A DNA stretch of 29,664 nt from Mesotaenium endlicherianum (lineage: Eukaryota > Streptophyta > Zygnematophyceae > Zygnematales > Mesotaeniaceae), in assembly GCA_009602735.1 (NCBI GenBank), contig WELA01001035.1, positions 295,284-324,947 on the forward strand, written 5' to 3'. Below the pieces are notes generated by a model that was not told the DNA's origin, made no database searches, and worked only from the letters and a program-made list of their open reading frames with translations. Positions 10,271-21,639 of the stretch are shown here, in pieces. Each line of letters opens with the position of its first letter. Position 1 is the first letter of the stretch. A program made the position numbers and the translations under genes.

Positions 10271-13200
10271 ATGGCAGACTCCGTGCTGCTCCCAAAGAAT
10301 GTGCGTCCCAAGAAGTACACTCTAGTGTTGGAACCTAATCTGGAGTCGTTCAAATTTTTAGGCCAAGTCACGATTGATTTGGACGTCGTGGAGCCTACTA
10401 AGACGATCACGTTCCACACAGACGAGCTGGAAATTACGAAAGTATGCTAGACCGGCACCCTCCACCTGCTTCACGAGAGCAAGAATTGTAAATTGAACGA
10501 AAAGGAGCAATATTCGTGGTATCTAGTTCGGCTTCAATCATTAATAAGTATTGCTGCAGGCCTTAACCACCATCAAGGGATAAGTAGATGATGCATTTAA
10601 GGAGGTCTTCTTTTTCCATTTTTTTCCCACGAATGATTGTCATTTATGTTGCAGCAGGACATGTGCTGCTGCTTCCATTCAAAAATAAATGGATGGGAAT
10701 TTAAGATTTACGTACTAATGCCAACATATCTTGTGCATGCACCTTCAGGCAGAGGTCCAGAGTGAAGGCAACAAATTTGACAACCTCCCTGTCAAGTACA
10801 ACAAGAGTGCCACTACAGCGGAGGTTGACTTGGGTGAAAACGAGCTGAAGGAGGGTAGCGCCATCTTGTATCTAGAATTCACAGGCACACACAATGACAA
10901 CATGGTCGGCTTTTACAGTAAGTTGAACTCTTGTGTGGAGCAGTATGGGGATGCCACATGGCACTTCTTTGCAATTGACGTCAGGCTCCTCACTGTATCT
11001 GCCTGCCCCTAATGAGTCTGATTCTCGTGTGGAAACGATCTTGAGGTACAGCAATAGAAGGCTGCTGTGTTTGAAAGTGGTGTGGTCTTGGGCTACTAGA
11101 GTTGGCTCCCATTCACACCAGTCCTGCCCGCCCCTGCTCGCGCCAGTGATTCCAAGCTATGCTTCCCACTTCTACTGATAACTTCGAGGGCATTTTGGCA
11201 TGGGTGTCAAACTTGGGCCGAGCCTGTAGTGAGTGTGCCAATTCTGGTTGTGGCAAGCGTTCTCTGCAAGTCCATCTTCAGTCACGTGCACATGGCTAAG
11301 ATCTCGAGTGAGTTCTAAGCGGCAAGCTGAGCAGCAATGACTCCATCAAGGAAAAACAACATATAGACAACCGAAGCTCTTTAGGAATGAACTCCTGGAA
11401 GGAATGCTACAAGTATGCAGTGATGCCCTCTGCCAAGGTAAACAGCTAGCTAGCTTTTCTGTCTGTCTCTCTTCCTGACTTTCTTCCTCCAGAGCTATGA
11501 AGGCAGAGTGTGTCAGAAATATTTGTTTTCTTCTCAAAGCACTCTAGAGTGCCAGCATCCTGTATCCTGCTTTCTGCAAAGAAATCGGAAGATCCTAGAA
11601 GAAGAGAGAAGCGAAGTGAAAACAAAACAAAGAGAGAGACCAGTCCAGCGCATTGTTTGCTTGCAGCTTCAGCTGTAGCCTGCATGGCCCAGCTCCGCTC
11701 AGCTTGCTAGCCCAGTGCTCACCAGGGCCGTGTGCCGGGCTTCCACTGCTCAGTCTGAACTGGGTGGTCTGAACTTGTCTGTGTAAGGCCGGGTGGCCCT
11801 GCATCACTCCCCAATGGGTCATTATTGCTTGCGTGGTCCCCAGCTTCGGCTGCTTCCTGTAGGTTGCCGGTCAGCTCAGGCTAACAGTCCTCCAGCTTGC
11901 CCCGGCTTAGACTGAGACTGGGACTGGGTTTGAGACAGACAGACTGAGACTGAGACCGAGACCGAGACCGAGACTGAGACTGACACGGTTGGAGACTGTG
12001 ACTGAGACTGAGACTGAGACTGAGACGGAGACTGAGACTGAGACAGAGACTAAGACTGGGACGGAGACTGAGACTGGGACGGAGACAGACTGAGACTGAG
12101 ACTGAGACTGAGACTGAGATCTGAGACTCAGATTCAGATTGAGATTGACAACGAGACTCGGCCTCAGACTCAGTATCAGAAGTGGCTCATATAAGCTTTG
12201 TAGGGCAGGGCAGGGCAAGGCCCACTGCTTCTGTGGCTGCCTTCCGTGGGAAGAGGAGTGGGGCAGGAGGGGGCACAAGAGAGCCAGGAGCAGGAGCAAG
12301 AGAGAGCGTGAAGGGAGGAATGGCGGAGAAAGAAAGAGAAATTGAGGAACAGTGTATCAGAAGAATGTGCTGCAAGCGTCTGTGGGTTTGCTAAAATTGC
12401 AGAGGACAGAGTGCATGTGCGCCTGTGGATTGTGGGGATACATGCATCTGACATGCGATGGAGCATACATGACATAGCATACATACATGTATGAACAGTG
12501 TCGAATCATTGACTCTGTCAGCACCTTCCCAGCGAGCCCCCTCCTTCCCCCCCCCCCTCCCTGGGCACCCAATCCCCCCCTTACCCAACAAAAGAAAGAG
12601 AAGACAATAAGTCACCAAGCCAAACTCACAGGTTGCGGAACCGTCAAACCTTCGTTTACAGCACCCAAGCTAGTGAAAGAATGCGTCACATGTAGGAGGC
12701 TAAGAAAGTGTCACCCCACATTGACCCCTGCCTTCTGAAAGNAGGCGATCGACGCGCGCAAAGCGCTGCCCTGCTGGGACGAGCCAGCTGTCAAGGCCGT
12801 GTTTGACGTCACGCTGATCGTGCCCCAGGGCCTCACGGGGCTCTCCAATATGCCACCTGTCTCCACGACGCCGCGCGACGACGGCTCCAGCGCCATCAGG
12901 TTCGCGGAGTCGCCCATCATGAGCACGTACCTGCTGGCGTTTGTGGTGGGCCAGCTGGAGAAGGTCAGCGGCACCACAAAGGAGGGCGTCGAGGTAACCA
13001 TCTTCGATCCTTTTTGCGTTTGAGTTACATCATGTACACTGTTATTGTAAATCTAGTGCACTGAAGTACAATGCGACTGTGTCCGGTGATAAGTCAGCAA
13101 TCGTAAGCAATTATTTTTCTTGGCCTTTCTTGAATGCATGGTCCAATTCCAAATAAGGCATCACCTGCAGTTGTCGAGCATCGGGTGGGCCAATCTGTCA

Positions 13201-16200
13201 GTATCATCACAGCATCAATCTGCAGTTGTACGTATATGCTGCTATGGCTGAATGCCTGGAGGCCCTTACATTTTGGGCGGCACTTTTACGTCGCTGTCAC
13301 GTTGTCGTGGGCTCGCTCCTATACCTCACAGTGTCACTGCTGAGGGTGGCACTGTTGCTGCTCACGATGACCCTGTCACTGCTCAGGGTCACTGAAAATT
13401 TACCTGCACTTTCTCAGAATCAGGGGAGAACCATGCAGGACGGCTCCGAATAAGCATAGCAGTCTGCTGTTGCGCAGAAGTACCTTGTGATGTGACACTG
13501 TACGCTGGAGTGGGCGGGGCCCGGGGGGGACTGAACTGGCGTGTGCGGGCAGGTGAACGTGTACACGACACCTGGCAAGAAGGAGCAAGGCCAATTCTCG
13601 TGCGATGTGGCTGTAAAGATTCTGTCCTTCTTCACGGAGTATTTCGGCATTGCTTACCCTCTTCCCAAGGCCGACCTCGTGGGTGAGCCCGTCTCCGCCC
13701 GCCCGCCCGCCTGCCGGTCTCTTGCTTGACAGCCTGTCTGCCTGCCTGTCTGACAGTCTGCCTGTCAGTTGTGCCTGCTTTCCTGCACGTTTCTTCTTTT
13801 TGTTTCAGCTTATTCGTTTCTGCCTATCTGCCTGGTTGTAGCGGGGCCAAATGCTGTGTGCAGATAAAGTTGAGAGCTGCAAGATGTGCTTAAGTGCGGG
13901 TCCAAGAAGATCGCAATCGGTGGCATATTGCAAGTCTAAGGAAGAGGGTGTGTGGACGTGCTGCATGCTGTCAGAAGCGTGACAGGGTCTGGCTCCCTTA
14001 AGAGGGTTGGGAGCAAAGGGGGGGGGTAAAAGGAGGGGGAGTGGAGACAGACCGGGAACCAAAAGAAGGCATGGTTAGAATGGAGGAGCGAGCTACAAGG
14101 GAGGGAGGGAGGGAAAGAGGGAGGGAAAGTGGGAGAAAGGGAGGACCGGGGGGGGGGGGGGCAGGGACAAGGGCANNNNNNNNNNNNNNNNNNNNNNNNN
14201 NNNNNGGGGGGGGCAGGGACAAGGGCAAGGCCGCGGAGAGAGGGAGAACTGGTGAGCAGGTGAGATGGTGGGCAGGTGGGCAGATGGGCAGATGGGCAGG
14301 TGCAAGAACTACCAATGCAGATGCTCGCTTGAGACAGCACCATCTGGCAGCCCTCACTGGTCCCATACACCTGAATGTATTTGCTCCTTGGGTGAGGCTA
14401 ACGGGACACGGAGTGGGCGGTGGGTGCGCGTGGCGGCGACACGTGGCGGTGGGGCAGCAATCCCCGACTTTGCGTCGGGGGCAATGGAGAACTGGGGCCT
14501 CATCACGTTCCGCGAGACGGCGCTGCTGGTGGACGGCCCCAACGCCTCCGCCGCCACGCGCCAGCGCGTTGCCGAAGTGGTCTCCCACGAGCTCGCCCAC
14601 CAGGTTGGTCGCTCGCTCGCTCGCTCGGCGCATGCATGCACCTCTGCTCAGGGTTCCAGAGGGTTCCACGGGGTGCAGGGTAGGGACCGTATACCCTGGA
14701 GGCCTCTCTGCATCTCATCCCAGCATTACGGCTGTTGACCATTGATCTCTCACTCTCTAAACCGTTCCTCTGTCTCCCCCTCTCTCCGTGTGTGTGTGTT
14801 CTGCGGGCGGGTGGTTGGGTGCTGGCGGGATGCTGCAGTGGTTTGGCAACCTGGTGACGATGCAGTGGTGGAGCGACTTGTGGTTGAACGAGGGCTTTGC
14901 CACCTGGGTAGGCTCGCTGGGCGTCGACAGCACCTTCCCCGAGTGGGACGTCTGGACCCAGGTGCGCTCCTGCATGCCACAGTATGGCGTAACACACGGG
15001 ATAATGTGGCATGGGGTGCCTCCTGCTGGCCTCAGCAGTCTGATTTGTTGCTGGGGCAGGGGCTCATTCAACACATTTGTAGGCTTGCAGTTGCAACTTG
15101 TGTGCTCATACATTTTTGGGAGGGGGTGGAGGGGTGGGGGAGAAGAGAGGACGTGGAGGGGGAGGGGCAGGTCGAGAAGAGGGCGGCGAAAAAGAGGGAA
15201 GAATTGGGCACGTGGGGAAGATGGGAGGGAGCTGTCTCTGCATTCCTCACTGACGGGCACAAGCACGAGCACACATGCACGCACGTTCTGGTGTGCTCAG
15301 ATTGTGCATGATTTCTGATAAGTGCATCTGTGAGCTTGCAATCTGTGTAGGAGCTGTCACCTGCCTTTGCGCAGGCGGCACACACGGCGCCGCTTGGACT
15401 GGCACGGCGGGTGCTTGTCATTGTCTGACGCTCGCGCTTGCATGCACATGGAGCGACAGCATGGGGGCTTGAAGACAGGGGCAGTCGCTATGTGGTATGG
15501 TGTGACGTGGCGTGAAGCATGCTCTTGCTCGGCTGGTGGTGTAAGAGCATGCACGCGTGCGCAACAGCACAGGTGGGACAGCAGCTCCGCGCTAGAGTCG
15601 CTCTTCGTTGCCGTCGCTGTGCGGTGGCCGCATAGGGTGCCTGCGGGGAGTGTCATGCAAGGAAAAGAAAGAAGCGAAGCACATGCTCTTGCTATTGTGC
15701 TTTCTGCTGCTCACGTGGCCTGTGTTTTGTGCGTGTGCGCGTGTGTGTGTGTGTGAGTTTCTCTTTTCTTTTCTTTTTTCCTTTTCTTTTTTTTGGGGTG
15801 TGTCCGCCTACGCGTGCTGCGGCTGCGTGTACGTGCGCGTGCGCGTGTGTGTTTGGGGGGGAGGGGGGGGAAGGGGTGCAGTTTGTGAGCAACGAGATGG
15901 GGCCTGCGCTCATCACGGACGCGCTGCTATCGTCACACCCCATCCAAGTGCCCATCAGCGACCCCAAGGAGATCAACCAGGTGTTTGACGCGCTCAGCTA
16001 CGAGAAGGGCGCCTGCGTCATCCGCCAGCTCGTCGCCGCCGTCGGCGCCGCCTCCTTCAAGCTGGTGATCCCCCCTTCCCACCCACTCACACTCGCCCTT
16101 TCTCTTTGCCCTCCCCACCCCCAGCCCTCCGTCCTTTCGCCTGCCTGCGTGTGCCTGCTCTCGCTCACTAACCTGCACGCGCGCTCCCATTAAATAGTGC

Positions 16201-16654
16201 TCTTGCCCGCGGGCCCACCCGCCCGCCCGCCCGCCCGCTTAACACCCCCACTCCATTGCAGACCCCCTTATACACCCGCCTGGCCTGCTACTGGGCTGAG
16301 CGCCTGCCAGGGCCCGCCAGCTGTTGCTCTCTGAGTGGCAGTATTTGTGGCAAAGGCAGGGGCAGTTCTTTTTAAAGACCACCTGGGGCCCCTGTCACTT
16401 GCTATGCTACGTGTCACTCTTTCCCAGAGGCCCACGCGCAGGGCAGCATCTAAGCCTTCATCCCTCCATTTGTCCATCTGTTTGCCTATATTTCCCTTTT
16501 TTACATCCTTCCATCCGTCCATCCGTCCATCAATGAATAGATTCATCCATCCATCCATCTGTCTGTGCGTCCATAAACCCATCCGTCCGCCCGTCCGTCA
16601 GTTCGTCCATGCATCCGTCAATACGTCCATCCAACTGTCTGACCTTTTTTCTTG

Positions 16655-16697
<43 letters not shown>

Positions 16698-19600
16698 GCG
16701 CGGGATGTGTGTTTGGTGTGTGCGTGGTGCTCTCCTGGCCGCAGGGCCTGAACGCGTACCTGGATACGCACAAGTACGGTAACACCGTCACCAACGACCT
16801 GTGGGCCGCCATCGGCGAGGCCTCAGGGAAGCCCGTCAAGCAGATGATGGATAGCTGGACAGCCCAAATGGGCTACCCCCTCATCACCATCTCCCCCGCC
16901 AGCGACGGCGTCGCCGGCCTCCACCTGAGGCAGACGCGCTTCCTCTCGGCGGGGCCCCCCTCCGCCGAGAACGATAGCCAGCTCTGGTGGGTGCCCGTGA
17001 CAGCCGCCGCCTGCACGCCAGGTGGCGTGCCGGAGAGCCTCCCAGTGTCCACGCTGTCGGAGAAGGAGGCAGATTTTGCGGAGCTTGTGGTCCCGGAGGG
17101 CGGCTGGCTGAAGCTCAACGCCGGTCAGACGGGCATCTACCGCGTGAACTACACGCCCGACATGTGGCAGGCCCTTGCGCGAGCCGTCACCAGCCTGGAG
17201 CTCCCTCCCACTGACAGGCTCGGTAAGTCTTGCGGGCGTAACGTGTGTGCGCGTGCAGGGGACTTGGACAGACCTCACCGCTTACGTGACTTTTCATTTT
17301 GCTGGTTTCTCGATTCTGCTGAACCTTAGGAGGAACGGGGGGGGGGTTGTTTGTGCGTTTGCGCTGGGATCATGGACAGCTGTGGTTGTGGCTGTCGTAT
17401 GCGCACGCCTATAGCTATGGCCATGACCTTGGCTGCGCATGTTTGCCCTGGAGGCAAGTGACTCTTGCGTGTGCCAAATTGAATCGATCCGGCTTGTGAT
17501 ACTGGCGCTGAGTGGGCTGACTAGTGCTTTGGCGGGCGTCGACTTGCGCGGGGTGGCAGGCGTGCTGATGGACGCGTTTGCGCTGGCCAAGGCGGGCGTG
17601 CTGCGCACCAGCCAGGCCCTAGAGCTCGCCACCGCCTTTGCCAACGAGACCGAGTGAGTGCTTGCCTCCCCGCCCGCCCGCTCGCTTGCCCTTCCTAATG
17701 CTCCCTCCCTGCTCCTTGACACCACCCGCCTCTTCTTTCTCCTTTTTGGGTTGTGCTCCTTGTGTCTGCGTGCGTGGTTAGTCTTGCACAAAGTTTGAGA
17801 GAGGACTTGGGAGGAGATTTTGCGACTTCGTGGTAGCTAGCGTCTGCCATCCCCCTGCTAGCTGACAGCCATATTTGAGCGCGCGCCCGCACCTGCGCCC
17901 GCTCATGTGTGCACGCGCGCAGGTACACGGTGTGGAGCCAGCTGAGCGCGGACCTGGGGGCGCTGGAGTCGCTGCTGTCCGCCACGGAGCATCTGCCGCT
18001 GCTGGAGGCCGTGGGCTCTGAGCTCTACCTGCCCATCGCCTCCAAAGTGGGCTGGGAGCCCCAGGAGGTACGCGCGCTCATTCGACACCTGGCACGCGCG
18101 TCGTGTCGCATTCACAAGTGGTACTTGCTGGCGGGGCTCGTAAAAGGCGGATAAAGGGCTGCCTGCAGTGTTTTCTGTTTGTCCAAATGTGAGTATTTTC
18201 CTTTGTGTCTCTTTCTTCTGAGCGGACCATTCTTCTGAGGGCATACGCTTCTGCCGGGATGATGCACCCTCACTACACATATACCACATGGCTTTTACTG
18301 CGTCACGTGGGGGAGGGTGTATGGGAGGGATGGGGACTCATTCTCGTGTCTTGCCTCGCTCTCAAGAATGTCCTTTCTTGGCTGGGGGTAAAAGCAGGGG
18401 GGATGTTCGCTTGTTATGCTGCCTTGCTAGCGCCAGTCTCACACTTCTGGCGGTGCTCTTGCTTTGGAATTCTTGGGGTATTTTTAATTTTTTTTGGGGG
18501 GGGGGGGGCTTGTTGTTGCTGCAGGGGGAGTCGCACCTGGTGGCCATGCTGCGGCCCATGGTGCTGCAGAAGCTGGGCACCTACCAGCACGCGCTCACCA
18601 TCGCCGAGTGCAACATCCGCTTCAAGTTCCTGCTGGCCGACCTCAAGTCAGTCAGCCCGCCCCCTTCCCCCCCCTCCCCTCCTCCCCCCTTTCTCGAAAC
18701 CAGCACCCCACGCCCTCTCCATTGATATATTTCGTAGATTCAGTGTTGCTCTGAGCTCAGAGGTCGAGATGCGACCGGTGAGGAGTTTCTCTCATCGCTA
18801 ATTCCAAAGCCTGATTGAATCAGAGCAATCAAAGCACTGTCGCGCATTGCTCTTCCCTCCTTCTGCGCACTTCTGCGCACCCCGCACTGTGGCGACTCTC
18901 ATGCGGCTGGGCTCACTGCTGTTGACGTGCTGGCACTGATTTTTGATCCACTGCCGCCTGCCTGTTTTCCCTTGTGGCTGTAAGTAAAATTTTGCAGGAA
19001 GCACTCACTCTCCACCACCCACCCCCCCTCAATAGCCCACCCGCAAACAACCCCCCCCCCCTCTTTGTCCCGCCCACTGCTACCCCGCTCGCCCTTCAAA
19101 GTTTTGATATTGTGACCCCCTTGTCCCTTCCATTCATCCATGGTCGCATTGCGTGGCCTATGTGTGGGGGCGCAGGCTGGTGAGCCCCGACCTGAGGAAA
19201 TTCGTGATGGCCATGGCCGTCAAGTACGGCGGGCGCGAGGAGTACGAGGGCGTGAAGCGCCTCTTCAAAGAGGCCCCCACGCAGGACCTCAAGATCCAGT
19301 GCCTCACAGGTGCCGTCCCCCCCCCCGCNCTTCCTCCTCTTTGTCCTTTCTGTTCCTGACACTTCACTTCGCCCTCCCCGTCCTTGCCTCTCAACGTTTT
19401 TCCTTCACTGGTTTGAACAAGTTGAGGGCCAGGCTTTGTCAGGCTCGCCTCCTACGAGTCTCTTCCGTAGGTCACCTCATGATGTGGTCTACTTTCTGCC
19501 TGGTCTTCGAACCAGCCTCAAGCGCTGATACTGACGAGCAAACACACCGTTCTGTGCGTGTCAATGGGGGGGGCGTGCGCTCGTATCGCTTGCGCGCTTG

Positions 19601-20730
19601 TGTGTGTGTGTGTGCGCGCGCGCGTGTGTGTTTCTCATTGGTGGGGTGCGCACCAACAGCGATGGGGCAGACGCGGGACGCGGAGCTGGTGAAGGAGTAC
19701 CTGGAGTTTGGGCTGGACTCCGACAACGTCAAGGCCCAGGACCTCCTGTCAGTGCTTGCTCGCACCTGTGTCCTCATGTGCACAGGCGTGTGAAGCTCGT
19801 GCAACACTCTCGGCGGCATAGACACTCGCGAGCTTGACCTCTCTAGGACACTGAAACGCTGGTTGACTTTGAATTTGCTTGATTGTAGGACGGGGGGGCT
19901 AGGGTGCGGGGTCCCAAGGGTGGAGTAGGGTGGACGGGCATATAGCACGTGCCTTGTTTCTTATCTAGGTGTCTAATCTGGGTGTGCATGTGCATGTGGG
20001 CGCGTGCGTGCGTTGAAACATGTCCATGCCCTTGCTGTGTCTTGCAGGTACGTGTTTGCGTCGTTGGCTGGCAACAAGCACGGGCGCGACATCCAGTGGG
20101 CGTTTGTGAAGGAGCGGTGGGAGACCATCTACGGGCGCTACCAGCAGGCGCATGGCCTCATTCAGGTCTCCCTCACCCCCTCGCCCCCCCGTCCCTTTCC
20201 TCCTCTCACCTCTTCTCCCCTTGCTCCCTTCCGTCCTTTCCTTCTCCTTCCCTCATGCCCGCGGGTGCTCGACACCCCGCTCGGCACCCCCTTTCCTCCC
20301 GTGGTCTCCACCACTTCTAAGGAGATTTGAAAGGTGTGCGTTTTGACGCAATCCAATGTGGAGGCTTTTCACATTCTTGTTGTATTTGTGCACTTTTGCT
20401 GTTGTCACGCCGCGAGACCTACATATCAACAATGCATGCTCTTTGTTCTGTTCTATGTCCTCTGCTTGCCACTGGAGGTGGAGTCTTGCATGCTCACGGG
20501 CCTTGTGCATGGTTGCCATGTGGCAGTACGTGGCTTGCATTCCCTTGAGAGGCTTTGCGTCGGAGGAGGCTGCCGCTGATGCAGAGGACTTCTTTGCTGC
20601 CAACCCCGTGCCGGAAGCAAGCATGGAGATTGCTCGCACACTCGAAGCGGTCAGGTCTCGGGCCGCTTGGCTGAAGCGCGATTTGCCAGATATTGTTGAC
20701 TGGCTCAAGAAGAAAACTGCTGCAGCATAA
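10271..20730 (+). CDS. M1 zinc aminopeptidase (puromycin-sensitive type), copy B
   Basis: Exons: 10271-10441, 10749-10917, 12742-12993 (5' part lost), 13553-13682, 14458-14603, 14839-14961, 15882-16064, 16745-17222, 17560-17653, 17923-18067, 18525-18646, 19176-19309, 19660-19747, 20048-20165 and 20527-20730 (TAA stop). With exon 3 at the full length seen in copy A, the product would be 869 residues, normal for the family. On that numbering GAMEN is near 266-270, the zinc site HELAH at 302-306, the third ligand Glu at 325 and the catalytic-type Tyr of SYEKG at 388. Exons 8-15 form the C-terminal helical domain, ending in AAWLKRD and a Lys-rich tail. It has no signal peptide and is probably a cytosolic peptide-trimming enzyme. 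Exon 3 begins at an N: about 53 bases, equivalent to residues up to TQFE, and its acceptor are absent. This looks like an assembly gap, but a real deletion is not excluded. Confidence 0.94.
11915..12175. repeat. GAGACT hexamer array in intron 2, copy B
   Basis: About 250 bases of imperfect (GAGACT)n with GAGACC and GAGACG variants. It gives a Val/Ser repeat frame on the opposite strand that is not a gene. The surrounding intron 2 (10918 to the join at 12742) shows no other recognisable element. Confidence 0.85.
12742..12742. other. Assembly join (single N) within exon 3 of copy B
   Basis: The bases right of the N enter exon 3 at the codon of GAG-GCG-ATC (EAID). The bases left of it resemble neither copy A's exon 3 nor its intron end. 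About 53 coding bases and the acceptor are missing. Confidence 0.75.
14154..14227. other. 30-N gap in intron 4 flanked by a duplicated end
   Basis: N fills 14176-14205. The 22 bases before it (14154-14175, a G run then CAGGGACAAGGGCA) recur right after it (14206-14227). As at 8370, contig ends overlap, so the true gap length may be negative. The region is a G-rich purine tract. Confidence 0.7.
16505..16633. repeat. ATCC/GTCC tetranucleotide tract in intron 7, copy B
   Basis: Imperfect CATCCATCCGTCC units, the counterpart of 1811-1930 in copy A. The preceding ~150 bases (16280-16430) also align with copy A's intron (about 2000-2150 reversed), though clearly diverged. Confidence 0.6.
16659..16696. 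repeat. (GT)19 microsatellite in intron 7, copy B
   Basis: A perfect GT run ending about 48 bases before exon 8. There is no equivalent perfect run in intron 7 of copy A. Confidence 0.92.
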
Positions 20731-21600
20731 ATTGATGTCGTAGTGGGGACATTGCTTGTACGATATCCCGCACATCCCTGTGGTCATTGAAAAGGCTATG
20801 TGGAAGGCTGTGGCAATCTCAAAGCAAGTTAGGCGGACCAAAGAGGAGAAGTGAAACTTTTGAGGATGCTGTGAAAATTGAGGGTGCGTATGAACTTGAT
20901 ATGCTTTCACATTAAATCTCTTATGAAGTCTTCGCTCTTTATACATCCACCTTCTCCCATCTGTACCATATGCGAAAATGGCGTCCTTTTGCTTAAAGCT
21001 TTGAGTCTCATGGATGACCTACAGCTAGTCTATCATCAACTTGACTGTTCATAGCAATCTGCTTAAAGTGCAAGAGGACAAGCAAATACTTGTTGCTTAG
21101 CATATGGAAGATACCCCATTGGTTAATATTTTGGACCAGGAACCAAGGAGGTGTGCTGGTCAATATTTTTCGCTTCGTAAGGACGGAAAATATTGAGGCT
21201 AGTACAACCTCCACACAACGCTTGCTCCTTATTTAAATTTTGATAATGTGTGTTCAAGTGATGCTTGAGATGGGGAGCTTATCATTTGGTTGGATATGGT
21301 TCACTAATTAAAAATCGAAGTATATATCTGTGGTGTATTCTCTTTCCTTCAAACACTTTCAAACGTTGAATGTAATTATATGCTAAACTATGCTATACGA
21401 TTTCTTGAAATTGTTTAAACACTGAGGATCGGGTTATTTGTGGTAACGTAATCACTTTATAAGTGAAGTACAGTCAGCTTCAATTTCACTAGAAGGCAAC
21501 TCCAAACTTGATCATAGATTAGAATTAAACACAATCGTGTGAAGAACGAGAGACATTAAAGTAGCTAAAATTATCAAAAGTGAAAGAAATATGCCAAATT
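20731..21600 (+). other. 3' region of aminopeptidase copy B and AT-rich spacer
   Basis: The likely 3' UTR follows the TAA at 20730, with an ATTAAA string near 20909 as a possible polyadenylation signal. From about 21000 the base composition shifts to AT-rich. I see no gene here apart from the hairpin at 21148-21210. Confidence 0.4.
21148..21210. repeat. Imperfect ~60-base hairpin in the spacer
   Basis: Perfect arms TCAATATTTT (21160-21169) and AAAATATTGA (21187-21196) are extended outward by GGAGGTGTGCT against AGTACAACCTCC. It could be a folded-back remnant or a transcript-end structure. Confidence 0.5.
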
Positions 21601-21639
21601 AGCAGTCTTTAGGGCTAAGTAAAGGCAAAATAGCAAAAT

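Noticed and set aside
11907..12299. Minus-strand frame encoding Ser-Val repeats
   Set aside because: It is the GAGACT hexamer array read on the opposite strand, within intron 2 of copy B.
14041..14745. Open frame running across the 30-N gap
   Set aside because: It crosses unknown bases and an intron; only 14458-14603 is coding, as exon 5 of the aminopeptidase.
19329..19329. Single N in intron 12 of copy B as a further contig join
   Set aside because: It lies in a C run with no duplicated flanks and no lost exon sequence; probably one ambiguous base.
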